Shown here piece by piece: positions 55,031 to 64,000 of a stretch of DNA of 64,000 bases. Under the pieces are notes generated by a model. The model made no database searches. It had not been told where the DNA came from and saw nothing but the letters and a program-made list of their open reading frames with translations. Each line of letters begins with the position of its first letter. Position 1 is the stretch's first letter. A program made the position numbers and the translations under genes. Origin of the DNA: Polaromonas sp. (GTDB taxonomy: Bacteria; Pseudomonadota; Gammaproteobacteria; Burkholderiales; Burkholderiaceae_C); the NCBI RefSeq assembly GCF_012927485.1, contig NZ_JABBPC010000005.1:62001-126000 (forward strand), written 5' to 3'.

Positions 55031-57112
55031 TCAGGCAAGATGCAACGCAACCAGCAACAGGTCAATCGCCTTGATGCCGATGAAGGGCACGACCAGACCG
55101 CCGAGGCCGTAAATAAGTAGATTCCGACGGAGCAGCGCAGCAGCGCCCACCGCGCGGTACCTCACGCCCTTGAGTGCCAGCGGAATCAAAAACATGATGA
55201 TCAATGCATTGAAAATTACCGCCGACAAAATGGCTGAGGAAGGACTGCCCAGGCGCATCACATTCAGCGCCGCCAGCTGGGGGTAGGTGGTCACAAAAAT
55301 CGCCGGAATAATGGCGAAGTACTTGGCCACGTCGTTGGCAATCGAGAAAGTCGTTAGCGAGCCGCGCGTCATAAGAAGCGCCTTCCCGGTCTCGACGATT
55401 TCCAGCAGTTTGGTGGGGTTTGAATCAAGGTCCACCATATTTGCGGCCTCCTTGGCGGCTTGGGTGCCGCTGTTCATGGCCACCGCAACGTCGGCCTGCG
55501 CCAGGGCTGGGGCGTCGTTGGTACCATCCCCCGTCATGGCCACCAGACGCCCTTCGGACTGGTACTGGCGAATCAGCTTGAGCTTGTCTTCCGGCGTGGC
55601 TTCCGCCAGAAAATCGTCCACGCCGGCTTCAGCCGCAATGGCCGCTGCGGTGAGCTTGTTGTCGCCGGTAATCATGACGGTCTTGATGCCCATGCGGCGC
55701 AGTTCGCCGAAGCGTTCCTTGATGCCCGATTTGACAATGTCCTTAAGCTCCACCACCCCCAAAACAACCTGGCCATCGGCCACTGCCAGTGGCGTGCTGC
55801 CGCGGCGCGACACTTCATCGGACACCCGTATCACGTCGGCAGGTACGCTCCCGCCGAGCGCTTCCACATGTTTGCGAATCGCATCGACCGCACCTTTTCG
55901 GAGCTGGCGTGTGCTGCCATCGCCCTTTTGCACATCGATGCCGCTCATGCGGGTCTGCGCCGTGAACGGAACGTCCACATGGGACTCCATCACCGGCTCG
56001 GCAACCGCGAGCCGCTGCGCCAGGGTGACAATGCTGCGGCCCTCCGGCGTTTCATCGGACATGGAAGCCTGCATGGCGGAGGCCGCAAGCTGGGCTTGAG
56101 AGACCCCGGGTGCGGGAAAAAACTCGGAAGCCTGGCGATTGCCGTGAGTGATAGTGCCGGTCTTATCGAGCAACAGAACATCCACATCGCCCGCCGCTTC
56201 TACCGCGCGTCCCGAAGTCGCAATCACGTTCGCCTGCATCATGCGGCTCATGCCCGCCACACCGACGGCCGAGAGCAGGCCGCCTATGGTCGTCGGGATC
56301 AAACAAACCAGCAAGGCGATCAAGGCGGTAATACTTACCACCGTACCGGCTTTGACCGCTTCCACGCTAAAGATGGAGTAAGGCAACAGTGTGACGGTGA
56401 CGATGAGAAACACAATTGTCAGTGCCACCAGCAAGATAGTCAGGGCGACTTCATTCGGTGTTTTCTGGCGTTTGGCGCCTTCCACCATGCTGATCATGCG
56501 GTCCAAGAAGGACTCGCCCGGGTTGACCGAAATACGCACGACGAGCCAGTCGGACAGCACGCGTGTGCCGCCAGTCACCGCGGAGAAGTCACCGCCAGAC
56601 TCACGCACCACAGGCGCCGATTCGCCGGTGATGGCGCTTTCGTCGACCGACGCGACACCTTCGATGACGTCACCATCCAGCGGAATCATGTCGCCCATCT
56701 CAACCAGCACCACATCTGCCTTGCGCAAATTCTCCGCCTGCTCCGGCAACCAAGTCGACCCGTAGTGGGGTTGCTGCAGCTTTTTAGCCATGGTGCTCCT
56801 TTTCAAGCCGCGCAGCGAGGCCGCCTGTGCCTTGCTACGACCCTCGGCCAACGCTTCAGCAAAATTGGCAAACAGCACGGTGAACCAAAGCCATACGGCC
56901 ACCGCGAATATAAAACCGGTCGGCGCTTCTCCCCTCCCCTGTAGCGCCTGCAGACCCAGCAGCGTCGTCAGGATGCTGCCGATGTAAACAACAAACATGA
57001 CCGGGTTGCGCCATTGCACACGCGGGCTCAGTTTGGCAAATGATGCAGCGATGGCCGGCTTCAGCAGCGCTGGATCCAGCAGCACCAAAGACTTTCGGGT
57101 GGCGGTATTCAT
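55031..57112 (-). CDS. kdpB: K+-transporting P-type ATPase subunit KdpB
   Basis: About 693 residues from the ATG at 57112; a GTG three codons upstream is an alternative. TGES is in the actuator domain ([16 protein letters not shown]). The phosphorylated Asp lies in [13 protein letters not shown] near residue 315, [23 protein letters not shown] is in the hinge, and a full set of membrane spans is present. It hydrolyses ATP to drive K+ uptake through KdpA. Confidence 0.96.
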   Translation of the reverse strand: MNTATRKSLVLLDPALLKPAIAASFAKLSPRVQWRNPVMFVVYIGSILTTLLGLQALQGRGEAPTGFIFAVAVWLWFTVLFANFAEALAEGRSKAQAASLRGLKRSTMAKKLQQPHYGSTWLPEQAENLRKADVVLVEMGDMIPLDGDVIEGVASVDESAITGESAPVVRESGGDFSAVTGGTRVLSDWLVVRISVNPGESFLDRMISMVEGAKRQKTPNEVALTILLVALTIVFLIVTVTLLPYSIFSVEAVKAGTVVSITALIALLVCLIPTTIGGLLSAVGVAGMSRMMQANVIATSGRAVEAAGDVDVLLLDKTGTITHGNRQASEFFPAPGVSQAQLAASAMQASMSDETPEGRSIVTLAQRLAVAEPVMESHVDVPFTAQTRMSGIDVQKGDGSTRQLRKGAVDAIRKHVEALGGSVPADVIRVSDEVSRRGSTPLAVADGQVVLGVVELKDIVKSGIKERFGELRRMGIKTVMITGDNKLTAAAIAAEAGVDDFLAEATPEDKLKLIRQYQSEGRLVAMTGDGTNDAPALAQADVAVAMNSGTQAAKEAANMVDLDSNPTKLLEIVETGKALLMTRGSLTTFSIANDVAKYFAIIPAIFVTTYPQLAALNVMRLGSPSSAILSAVIFNALIIMFLIPLALKGVRYRAVGAAALLRRNLLIYGLGGLVVPFIGIKAIDLLLVALHLA

Positions 57113-57139
57113 AGTAGTCACTGGTTTATCTTTCTTGGC

Positions 57140-58939
57140 TTATTGACCGCGCCACAGCATCAAGTGCTCGACCACGGGGCCCAGCGCCAATGCAGGCACG
57201 TAGTTGAGCAAACCCACCAGAAGCACCACGCCGATGAGCAGCATGACAAATAGCGGACCGTGGGTCGGCAAAGTCCCCGCCGTTACCGGCAGGCGTTTTT
57301 TGGCAGCAAATGCACCAGCGATCGCCAGCACGGGCACGATCACCCCAAACCGGCCGAACCACATGGCAAATCCCAACAGCGTGTTGTAAAAAGGGGTGTT
57401 GGCGGACAGTCCCGCAAACGCACTGCCATTGTTGTTGCCGGCCGAAGTCAAGGCGTAGAGAATTTCTGAAAAACCATGCGCACCGGGGTTGGAAATCCCT
57501 GCTTTGCCAGCGGTTGCCATAACGGCGATGGCGGTGCCAACCAGCACCACAATCGGCGTCACCAAAATCGCGATCGACGTCAGTTTCATTTCATGGGCCT
57601 CGATCTTCTTGCCCAGATACTCCGGCGTTCGACCGATCATCAGACCCGCAATAAACACCGCCAGGATGGCAAAGATCAACATGCCATACAGGCCGGTGCC
57701 GACGCCGCCGAAGACGACTTCGCCGAGCTGCATCATCACCATGGGGACCATGCCGCCCAGCGGTGTGAACGAGTCGTGCATGGCGTTCACGGCACCGCAC
57801 GAGGCGGCGGTGGTGATCACCGCAAACAGACTGGAGGCATTGATGCCGTAGCGCAGTTCCTTGCCTTCCATATTGCCCCCGGACTGAAGTGCACTTTGGC
57901 TCTGGTCAACACCCAACGGGGTCAGCAGAGGATTGCCAGCCTGCTCGGCCGGGATGATGGCCGCGACGGCGATGACGAACATCACGGTCATTGCCGCCAG
58001 GACCGCCCAGCCCTGACGTTGGTCGCCCACTTCGCGCCCGAACGCAAAACACAGCCCTGCGGGAATCAGGAACATGGACAACATTTGAAAGAAATTGCTC
58101 AGTGGGGTCGGGTTTTCATAGGGATGGGCAGAGTTGGCATTGAAGAACCCGCCCCCATTGGTTCCGAGCATCTTGATGGCTTCTTGCGACGCCACCGGCC
58201 CCATGGCGAGCGTCTGCTTGTTGGTCGTGGCATCTTCCATGACCGGATTGCCCTTTTCGTCCTTCAGCGCCTGCCCGTCGGGCCCGTTTTTAGGCTGCTG
58301 GTAGTTGGTGGTTTCCAGCGTCGACACGTCTTTGTAGCTGTCAAAGTTTTGAATGACGCCCTGCCCCACCAAAAATATGGCGAACACCAGCGACAGCGGG
58401 ATCAGCAACCACGCTGTGATTCGGGTCACGTCGACCCAAAAGTTTCCGATCACGCTGGTCGAACGCGCCGCAAAACCGCGAAAGAGCGCGAACACCACGG
58501 CGATACCTGTTGCGGCAGACAGAAAATTCTGTACCGAAAGTGCCAACATCTGCGTCAGATAGCTCATCGTGGACTCGCCGGCATAGCCCTGCCAGTTGGT
58601 GTTGGTGACGAAGCTGATGGCAGTATTGAAGGCCGAGTCTGGCGACACGGGTACCATGCCGGCAGGATTGAGTGGCAGCCCCGCCTGCAATCGCTGCAAG
58701 GCATAAACAGCCAACACACCCAGCCCGTTGAAAACCAATAAAGCCAGCGCGTAGTGCGACCAGTGCATGGACTTGTCTGCTGACGTTCCGGCCAGACGGT
58801 AGAGCGGTGCCTCCGCACGCAACATCCAACCTGGCAACTTCCCGGAGCTCAGGCGCGCCAGCCAGATGCCGAGCGGCCAGGAGGCCGCCAGCAAAACTGC
58901 CAGATAGAGGGCCAGCAGGCCCCATGAAGAGCTGCTCAT
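57140..58939 (-). CDS. kdpA: K+-transporting ATPase subunit KdpA
   Basis: 599 residues from the ATG at 58939, which overlaps the kdpF stop as TGATG. A longer in-frame reading to 59062 runs backward through kdpF in another frame and is not real. About ten spans and the four selectivity-filter-like repeats are present ([29 protein letters not shown], the [13 protein letters not shown] region and [11 protein letters not shown]). It is the K+ channel-like subunit. Confidence 0.96.
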   Translation of the reverse strand: MSSSSWGLLALYLAVLLAASWPLGIWLARLSSGKLPGWMLRAEAPLYRLAGTSADKSMHWSHYALALLVFNGLGVLAVYALQRLQAGLPLNPAGMVPVSPDSAFNTAISFVTNTNWQGYAGESTMSYLTQMLALSVQNFLSAATGIAVVFALFRGFAARSTSVIGNFWVDVTRITAWLLIPLSLVFAIFLVGQGVIQNFDSYKDVSTLETTNYQQPKNGPDGQALKDEKGNPVMEDATTNKQTLAMGPVASQEAIKMLGTNGGGFFNANSAHPYENPTPLSNFFQMLSMFLIPAGLCFAFGREVGDQRQGWAVLAAMTVMFVIAVAAIIPAEQAGNPLLTPLGVDQSQSALQSGGNMEGKELRYGINASSLFAVITTAASCGAVNAMHDSFTPLGGMVPMVMMQLGEVVFGGVGTGLYGMLIFAILAVFIAGLMIGRTPEYLGKKIEAHEMKLTSIAILVTPIVVLVGTAIAVMATAGKAGISNPGAHGFSEILYALTSAGNNNGSAFAGLSANTPFYNTLLGFAMWFGRFGVIVPVLAIAGAFAAKKRLPVTAGTLPTHGPLFVMLLIGVVLLVGLLNYVPALALGPVVEHLMLWRGQ

Positions 58940-59037
58940 CAAAACTCCTCGGCGCAGATCAGCGCATAGACCAGATAGGCGAGCAGCGCGATCGCGCACA
59001 TGCCGCCAAAGCCATAAATAACTTCGAGACTGATCAT
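58939..59037 (-). CDS. kdpF: K+-transporting ATPase small subunit KdpF
   Basis: 32 residues: [20 protein letters not shown], then [12 protein letters not shown]. It is a single-span peptide with the conserved Y-ALICAE-F end of KdpF, which stabilises the KdpABC complex. The stop overlaps the kdpA ATG (TGATG), and its own ATG overlaps the stop of the next small ORF (ATGA). Confidence 0.93.
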   Translation of the reverse strand: MISLEVIYGFGGMCAIALLAYLVYALICAEEF

Positions 59038-59138
59038 GACCGGCCTCCTGCAGGCTTCTCAAGCTTTTTAAGGCCCAAGACCATCAAGACGATTACGCCC
59101 CAAAGACCGACAGCAACGGCGATAAACACAATATCCAT
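59034..59138 (-). CDS. Small single-span membrane peptide leading the kdp operon
   Basis: 34 residues: [20 protein letters not shown], then [14 protein letters not shown]. It is one hydrophobic helix followed by a basic tail. The ATG at 59138 has GGAG 8 bases upstream, and the stop overlaps the kdpF start by ATGA, so kdpF translation probably depends on it. I recall similar short ORFs before kdpF in other Burkholderiales. It could be an extra Kdp subunit or a coupling peptide. It is not KdpF itself, which follows intact. Confidence 0.8.
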   Translation of the reverse strand: MDIVFIAVAVGLWGVIVLMVLGLKKLEKPAGGRS

Positions 59139-59212
59139 GAGCGTTCTCCAACTTAAAAGTAATTCGAGAAGATTAGGTTTGTGCGCGTAAAGATAGGGAG
59201 AAAAGAAGCCCA

Positions 59213-59240
59213 GCCGGTATAAAAAAAGCGTAAAAATGGC
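59213..59240 (-). promoter_or_regulatory. KdpE-like operator of the kdp operon
   Basis: On the minus strand the site reads CATTTTTACGC followed by TTTTTTTATACCGGC. The two T-rich half-sites (TTTTTAcgC, TTTTTTTAtaCC) closely resemble the E. coli KdpE site, which is TTTTTATAC joined to TTTTTTTACACC. It lies 75-100 bp ahead of the first kdp ORF, a suitable position for activation. Confidence 0.7.
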
Positions 59241-59447
59241 GCTGGATGCCGGTGTTTTATGGGGCCAAGGCTGCTATGAAAAGTGCCGTTGATGGGCATA
59301 TCTCGGCGGTGTCGTAGATGCAACGAGCCGGCATTTTTCTGTCATTGGTCGCCTCAAGAGTCGGATCTCTAATGCTTAAGGAAACGCTTCAAAACTGCCT
59401 CCGTTGCGTGCTTGCAGCAAACCTGCGCCCGTCAATAAAAACGGGGG

Positions 59448-60167
59448 CTACGATTTGCTTGAAACCATGCTGGACCGCAGCGCGTCCAGGTCCAGCACGC
59501 GCAAGCCGCCATATTCGATCCGGATCGAACCTTGGGCCTGCAGGTTGGCCAGCGCCTTGTTCACGCGCTGACGCGACAGACCGACAAGATAAGCCAGTTC
59601 CTGCTGCGTAATGCGGAGAATTTCTCCAACGCCCGGGTAGAGCGCCGGATTGAACAGCGCGGCCAGGCTGCGTGCCACGCGCACATCCGGGCTGTTCATG
59701 CGGTCGATTTCGCGCGCGGCAATAAACTGCCCCAATCGCTCGTTGAGCTGGTTCATCACAAACCGGTTAAAGCCGATTGAATGGTCGAGCAGCCAGTGAA
59801 AGCTGTCGACCGACAAGCCGGCCACCACGCTTTTACGAAGCGCCTGGACGTTGTAACGGTAAGGCTCGCGTTTTAGCGCCGTGCCTTCGCCAAACCAGCC
59901 GCCAGGGGGTAAGCCGCTGAAGGTCATGGTCGTGCCCTGGGCATCGTCGCTGCTCATCTTCAGCAGCCCTTCCACCACGCCAAACCAATAAGTCACGGGC
60001 TTGCCCACTCGACATACATAGTCGCCAGAAGCGGCGTCACCCACCTTCAACTCTGCCACCGCACGTGCCCGCTCCTCGGGCTTCAGCACCCGCAACCACG
60101 GGATACCTTGCAGCTCGCTGGGCGTGGGCGTCCTGCGGCGTTGGTGAAGAGTCAAGTCAGTGGACAT
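59448..60167 (-). CDS. Crp/Fnr-family transcriptional regulator
   Basis: 239 residues from the ATG at 60167 (MSTDLTLHQRRRTPTPSEL); an earlier in-frame ATG at 60233 is not supported. The N-terminal cyclic-nucleotide-binding-type beta barrel includes YVCRVGKPVTYWFGVVEGLLKMS and GGWFGEGTALKREPYRY. The C-terminal helix-turn-helix is at about residues 185-210 (ITQQELAYLVGLSRQRVNKALANLQ). No Cys cluster for an Fnr-type Fe-S centre is present. The effector is unknown. It is upstream of kdp on the same strand with a ~310-bp gap, so regulation of kdp is not implied. Confidence 0.88.
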   Translation of the reverse strand: MSTDLTLHQRRRTPTPSELQGIPWLRVLKPEERARAVAELKVGDAASGDYVCRVGKPVTYWFGVVEGLLKMSSDDAQGTTMTFSGLPPGGWFGEGTALKREPYRYNVQALRKSVVAGLSVDSFHWLLDHSIGFNRFVMNQLNERLGQFIAAREIDRMNSPDVRVARSLAALFNPALYPGVGEILRITQQELAYLVGLSRQRVNKALANLQAQGSIRIEYGGLRVLDLDALRSSMVSSKS

Positions 60168-60229
60168 GGAGCACAAAGTATCACTTCCGAAAAAATAAGC
60201 AAAGGGAATACGCCAAAAATTGGCACAGG

Positions 60230-60598
60230 ACAAACACCGCCACTCTCAAAGCTATGGGAACTGACGCAATTGGTATCGCCGTCTCCCAAGTTGTACCCTT
60301 GCCAGGCAACTCCGTAGTGCCGATCTCGCGCGAATTTCAGCAGGCATGGAAGGCTGCGGGCGTAACGCTGGAACCTTCGCACCTGGCGCTAGAGGGCTAC
60401 ATCAATGCGCGGGTTTTTGTCGAAGCCTTGAGGCGCGCAGGACGAGACCCGACACGCAGCAACTTTATCGACAGCGCCTGGAGCCTCAAGCACTACGGCC
60501 TGGGCGGTTTCGAAGTGACTTTCACGGATTCAGCCCGGAATGCGTCGCGCTTTGTGGAACTCACCATGGTTTCGCAACAGGGGCACTTCATAGGGTAA
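60230..60598 (+). pseudogene. C-terminal remnant of a branched-chain amino-acid-type ABC substrate-binding protein
   Basis: From about codon ATLKAMGTDAIGIAVSQVVP onward, the frame reads as the last third of a LivK-type periplasmic binding protein. Blocks include REFQQAWKAAGVTLEPSHLALEGYINARVFVEALRRAGRDPTR and GGFEVTFTDSARNASRFVELTM. The preceding two-thirds of the protein and the signal peptide are missing; upstream is the promoter and start of the divergent Crp-family gene. It is a truncated relic just ahead of a Liv-type transporter cluster. Confidence 0.82.
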
Positions 60599-60752
60599 TT
60601 GGCGCCGCACCCCGGGGACACCCGGTTGGGACTTACCCGCAAATTGTCGGCGCAACGACACCCTGGCGTCAAATGCCGCCTTACTATCCGGGTCATACCA
60701 GCAGTTTTTCTAACCAGAAGGGCTGCTCCAAATCTGGAGACAAGGAACCGGA

Positions 60753-62699
60753 ATGCAGACTACGTTCCCACGATTGCTGCTCAAACATGCCGCCGAGCGT
60801 CCAAATGCCGCGGCTATGCGCGAAAAAGAATATGGCATCTGGCAGGCGCACAGCTGGAGCAGCATGGCCAAGCTGGTTGAACACATTGCTTGTGGCCTGC
60901 ATCAGGCCGGTCTGCAGCGCGGTGAACACATGGTGGTCATCGGCGCCAACCGCCCGCGGCTGTATGCCACCATGCTGGCCGCGCAGTCGCTCGGTGCCAT
61001 TGCCATTCCGCTCTATCAGGATGCAGTAGGCGCGGAGTGCGTTTTCCCCATCACCAACGCCGACGTCCGTTTTGCGATGGTGGAAGATCAGGAGCAGGTC
61101 GACAAACTGCTTGAGATTCGCGCCCTCTGCCCAAGCTTGAATCACATTATTTTTGATGACCCGCGCGGCCTGCGCAAATACGACGAGCCAGGACTGGTGG
61201 CGCTCGATCGGCTGATTGAATCAGGCCAGGCCCTGGCTAAAAGCCAACCCAATTTATTCCAGACCGAAGTCGAAAGAACCAGCCCCGACGACGTGGCCGC
61301 GATGTTTTTTACGTCGGGAACCACCGGCAATCCCAAAGGCGTGGTGCACACCCACAACACCCTGCTGGACCGTGCACAAGCCGGCGCTGAATTTGACAAA
61401 CTCACCGCCCGCGAAGAAGTCTTGGCCTACTTGCCACCGGCCTGGATCGGTCAGAATATTTTTAGCTACGCCCAGTGGCTGGCCTGCGGTTACGTGGTGA
61501 ACTGCCCCGAAAACGCCAGCACGGTGACGATTGACCTCAAAGAGGTCGGGCCGACGTACTACTTCGCCCCGCCGCGTGTGTTTGAAGGCCTGCTTACGAG
61601 CGTGACGATTCGCATGGAAGATGCCGGGCGCATCAAGCGCGGCTTGTACAACTACTTTATGGCGGTCGCCAAACGCGTGGGCCCTGACCGCATGGATGGC
61701 AAGTCGGTGGGCGCACTGCAGAGCCTGCTGTATGGACTGGGCAACGTGCTGGTTTATGGTCCGTTGCGCAACAACCTCGGCTTCTCACGCGTGCGCGTGG
61801 CCTACACCGCCGGGGAAGCCATTGGCCCGGATCTTTTTACTTTCTACCGCTCCATCGGGATCAACCTGAAGCAGCTTTACGGGTCTACCGAGACCGCCGT
61901 ATTTGTCTGCCTGCAGCCTGACCACGAAGCGCGCGCCGACACCGTTGGCGTACCGATTCAGGGCGTGCAGATCAAGGTCGCGGAGAACGGGGAAATCCTC
62001 GTCAAGTCGGCGGGCCTGCTGAAGGAATACTACAAAAATCCGGTCGCAACCGCGGAAGTGCTGACCAAGGACGGCTGGTATCACACCAGCGACGCAGGCT
62101 TCATCGATGCCCACGGGCACCTCAAAATCATTGATCGCGTGAAGGACGTGGGCCGCATTAAAAGCGGCCTTTACGACGGCGCCCTGTTTGCGCCCAAGTA
62201 CGTCGAAAACAAACTCAAGTTTTTCTCGTACATCAAAGAAGTCGTGGCCTACGGCGATGGCCGTGAAAAAGTATGCGTCTTTGTCAATATCGATTTTGAT
62301 GCGGTGGGCAACTGGGCTGAACGGCACAACCTGCCTTACGCGGGGTATACCGACCTGGCGCAAAAGCCCGAGGTTTATCAACTCGTTAAAGAGTGCATCG
62401 AAAAGGTCAATGCCGACCTGAGTGAAGACACCTTGCTGGCGGGCTCACAGATCAGCCGCTTCCTAGTACTGCACAAAGAGCTCGACGCAGACGATGGCGA
62501 GTTGACGCGAACCAACAAGGTGCGGCGCGGCTTCATCGCAGAAAAATACCTGCCGCTGATTGACGCCATGTACGGCGAAAAAACCGAGCAGTTCATCGAA
62601 ACCGTGGTCAAGTTTGAAGATGGCCGCAGCGGCAGCGTGAGCGCCACGCTCAAGATCGGTGACACCAAGACGTTTGCCCCCGTAAAGGCCGCAGCATGA
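60753..62699 (+). CDS. AMP-dependent acyl-CoA synthetase/ligase (long-chain type)
   Basis: 648 residues, ANL superfamily. Core motifs are MFFTSGTTGNPKGVVHTH (P-loop-like), YGSTETAVFVC, then GWYHTSDAGFIDAHGHLKIIDRVKD with the hinge. The catalytic-Lys region of the C-terminal domain shows SRFLVLHKELDADDGELTRTNKVRR. The residues fit the long-chain/bubblegum-like branch. It activates a carboxylic acid to its CoA thioester. CAAGGAA precedes the ATG, and the stop overlaps livG by ATGA. Co-transcription with an ABC importer suggests it activates what the importer brings in; which acid is unknown. Confidence 0.9.
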   Translation: MQTTFPRLLLKHAAERPNAAAMREKEYGIWQAHSWSSMAKLVEHIACGLHQAGLQRGEHMVVIGANRPRLYATMLAAQSLGAIAIPLYQDAVGAECVFPITNADVRFAMVEDQEQVDKLLEIRALCPSLNHIIFDDPRGLRKYDEPGLVALDRLIESGQALAKSQPNLFQTEVERTSPDDVAAMFFTSGTTGNPKGVVHTHNTLLDRAQAGAEFDKLTAREEVLAYLPPAWIGQNIFSYAQWLACGYVVNCPENASTVTIDLKEVGPTYYFAPPRVFEGLLTSVTIRMEDAGRIKRGLYNYFMAVAKRVGPDRMDGKSVGALQSLLYGLGNVLVYGPLRNNLGFSRVRVAYTAGEAIGPDLFTFYRSIGINLKQLYGSTETAVFVCLQPDHEARADTVGVPIQGVQIKVAENGEILVKSAGLLKEYYKNPVATAEVLTKDGWYHTSDAGFIDAHGHLKIIDRVKDVGRIKSGLYDGALFAPKYVENKLKFFSYIKEVVAYGDGREKVCVFVNIDFDAVGNWAERHNLPYAGYTDLAQKPEVYQLVKECIEKVNADLSEDTLLAGSQISRFLVLHKELDADDGELTRTNKVRRGFIAEKYLPLIDAMYGEKTEQFIETVVKFEDGRSGSVSATLKIGDTKTFAPVKAAA

Positions 62700-63478
62700 G
62701 TAAAGAAATTGGGGAGGTCATTCTGGATGTGTGCAACATCAGTTTGAGCTTCGGTGGTGTCAATGCGTTGACGGACATTTCATTCAATGTGAAAGAGCAC
62801 GAAATCCGCGCCATCATCGGGCCCAATGGCGCCGGGAAAAGCTCCATGCTCAACTGCATCAATGGCGTCTACTCGCCGCAGCAGGGATCCATCACCTTTC
62901 GCGGCCGGACTTTCAAACACATGAACAGCCATCAGGTGGCTGTGATGGGCGTGGCCCGCACCTTCCAGAACCTGGCGCTCTTTAAAGGTATGAGTGTGCT
63001 CGACAACATCATGACGGGCCGGAATCTGAAGATCAAAAGCAATTTACTGCTTCAGGCCTTGCGCATTGGGCCGGCCGAAAGAGAAGAAATCAAACACCGG
63101 GAAGCGGTAGAGCGAATCATCGACTTCCTTGAAATCCAGGCCTATCGAAAAACGCCTGTGGGGCAACTCCCGTATGGTCTTCAAAAGCGTGTGGACTTGG
63201 GACGCGCCTTGGCCATGGAGCCGCAGGTGCTGCTGCTCGATGAACCTATGGCCGGCATGAACGTGGAAGAAAAGCAGGACATGTGCCGCTTCGTGCTCGA
63301 TGTGAACGACGAGTTTGGAACGACTGTGGTGCTGATTGAGCACGACATGGGGGTCGTCATGGATATTTCGGATCGCGTGGTTGTGCTCGACTACGGCAAA
63401 AAAATCGGCGATGGCACGCCGGATGAGGTTCGCAACAACGAAGACGTGATCCGGGCTTACCTCGGCACCGATCACTAA
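62696..63478 (+). CDS. livG: Branched-chain amino acid-type ABC transporter ATP-binding protein (LivG-like)
   Basis: 260 residues. Walker A GPNGAGKSS is at about 42-50, LSFGGVNALTDISFNV and GVARTFQNLALFKGMSVLDNIM are typical of LivG, and the signature region is LPYGLQKRVDLGRALAMEP. Walker B is LLLDEPMAGMN, with His in VLIEHDMGVVMDISD. It energises import in a LivFGHMK-type system. The overlap with the ligase gene and the 10-bp gap to the permease gene show an operon. Confidence 0.92.
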   Translation: MSKEIGEVILDVCNISLSFGGVNALTDISFNVKEHEIRAIIGPNGAGKSSMLNCINGVYSPQQGSITFRGRTFKHMNSHQVAVMGVARTFQNLALFKGMSVLDNIMTGRNLKIKSNLLLQALRIGPAEREEIKHREAVERIIDFLEIQAYRKTPVGQLPYGLQKRVDLGRALAMEPQVLLLDEPMAGMNVEEKQDMCRFVLDVNDEFGTTVVLIEHDMGVVMDISDRVVVLDYGKKIGDGTPDEVRNNEDVIRAYLGTDH

Positions 63479-63488
63479 GGGATTCATC

Positions 63489-64000
63489 ATGGGCTTTTTT
63501 CTCGAAACTCTTTTTGGCGGTCTGATGGCCGGCATGCTCTACGCACTGGTGGCGATCGGCTTCGTGCTGATATTCAAGGCGTCGGGCGTCTTCAATTTCT
63601 CGCAGGGCGCGATGGTGCTGTTTGCGGCCCTGGCGATGGCGCGCTTCTCGGAATGGATTCCTGGCTGGCTGGGCTTCAACAGCATGCTGCTCACCAACCT
63701 GCTGGCATTCATGATTGCGGTCGTTATCATGATCGGCGTGGCGTGGCTGATTGAGCGGCTGGCTTTGCGCAAGCTTGTCAACCAGGACGGCATCACCTTA
63801 TTGATGGCGACGCTCGGCATCAGCTACTTCATGGACGGTGCCGGTCAGCTGCTCTTCGGCAGTGCAACTTACAAAATCGATGTCGGCATGCCGAAAGATC
63901 CGATGATCGTGCTGGAAAACCTGTTCGATGGTGGTCTGCTGCTGAGCAAGGAAGACCTTTATGCCGCCGGAATCGCCGCCATACTCGTCGGCCTGCTCTC
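63489..64000 (+). CDS. livH: Branched-chain amino acid-type ABC transporter permease (LivH-like), partial at window end
   Basis: The ATG at 63489 opens MGFFLETLFGGLMAGMLYAL, followed by VAIGFVLIFKASGVFNFSQGAM, the characteristic N-terminal block of LivH permeases. About 170 residues and several membrane spans are within the window and the frame is still open at base 64000. The rest of the cluster (LivM, LivF and a binding protein) would be expected beyond. Confidence 0.92.
   Translation, partial: MGFFLETLFGGLMAGMLYALVAIGFVLIFKASGVFNFSQGAMVLFAALAMARFSEWIPGWLGFNSMLLTNLLAFMIAVVIMIGVAWLIERLALRKLVNQDGITLLMATLGISYFMDGAGQLLFGSATYKIDVGMPKDPMIVLENLFDGGLLLSKEDLYAAGIAAILVGLL

Noticed and set aside
55460..56944. 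494-codon plus-strand open frame opposite kdpB
   Set aside because: His/Arg/Gln-rich sequence with no motif; KdpB on the other strand is unmistakable.
57476..58741. 421-codon plus-strand open frame opposite kdpA
   Set aside because: It is the antisense of KdpA, with a His-rich shadow composition.
58940..59062. Upstream extension of kdpA beyond 58939
   Set aside because: It reads the kdpF region in the wrong frame; kdpF is intact and overlaps the kdpA ATG at 58939.
60065..60229. N-terminal part of the plus-strand frame carrying the binding-protein remnant
   Set aside because: This stretch is the promoter and start of the divergent Crp-family gene; similarity to binding proteins begins only near 60240.
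1..64000. CRISPR array, prophage or integrative element
   Set aside because: No evenly spaced repeat array, phage structural gene, integrase or tRNA-bounded insertion was seen. The tRNA-Arg at 2416 has no adjacent integrase.

Overview
The window looks like chromosomal DNA of a betaproteobacterium of the order Burkholderiales, most likely Comamonadaceae (Polaromonas/Rhodoferax-like). The reasons are protein character, the gene order rubredoxin-pilGHIJ-chpA next to thiD-hemL, an aspartate carbamoyltransferase followed by a dihydroorotase-like partner, and two copies of a dispersed intergenic repeat of a type I associate with Comamonadaceae. Most of the window is ordinary, densely packed core genome with many ATGA/TGATG start-stop overlaps. 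Genes were named from protein motifs and family memory only; no database was searched.

Layout. 1-6.6 kb: C-terminal part of tamB, tRNA-Arg(CCU), a YebC-family gene, then a cation exchanger of the CaCA family. The exchanger's long leader carries a convincing yybP-ykoY manganese riboswitch. A secreted protein with three Cys-x10-Cys repeats follows. 6.9-11.5 kb: a minus-strand chain yqgE-ruvX-pyrR-pyrB-pyrC'-plsC, in which the dihydroorotase-like protein has lost its metal-binding motif. 11.6-13.1 kb: a photolyase. 13.1-23.3 kb: the Pil-Chp chemosensory system for type IV pili (pilG, pilH, pilI, pilJ, a 2047-residue chpA/pilL) with a short GTG-started rubredoxin gene ahead of it. 23.3-28.7 kb: a divergent ThiD-like kinase, hemL, purH, fis and dusB.

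28.7-31.6 kb is the most worn part of the window: a frameshifted IS transposase remnant, a small DUF6582-like protein, a PPK2 polyphosphate kinase and the wreck of a P-type ATPase. 31.6-37.1 kb: aldo/keto reductase, MscS-type channel, purT and a NodI/NodJ-like ABC exporter. 37.1-42.4 kb: cytochrome b561 with two YceI proteins, a methyltransferase, an ohrR-ohr peroxide-defence pair with a visible OhrR operator, and srkA. 42.4-49.5 kb: htpG and a chaperone-usher fimbrial cluster of the spore-coat-U (Csu) type without a recognisable tip adhesin in line, plus a convergent gene for a secreted fimbrial-like protein.

49.9-60.2 kb: rluF flanked by two copies of the dispersed repeat, then the complete potassium-uptake operon (a small membrane ORF, kdpF, kdpA, kdpB, kdpC, kdpD, kdpE) with a KdpE-like operator, and a Crp/Fnr-family regulator. 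60.2-64 kb: a decayed substrate-binding protein, then an acyl-CoA synthetase with a LivG/LivH-type ABC transporter that runs off the window.

The strongest leads are the manganese riboswitch on the CaCA exchanger, the extra small membrane ORF coupled to kdpF, the fimbrial cluster with its convergent partner, and the ThiD-like protein with an altered catalytic loop. No CRISPR array, intact insertion sequence, prophage or rRNA was seen.
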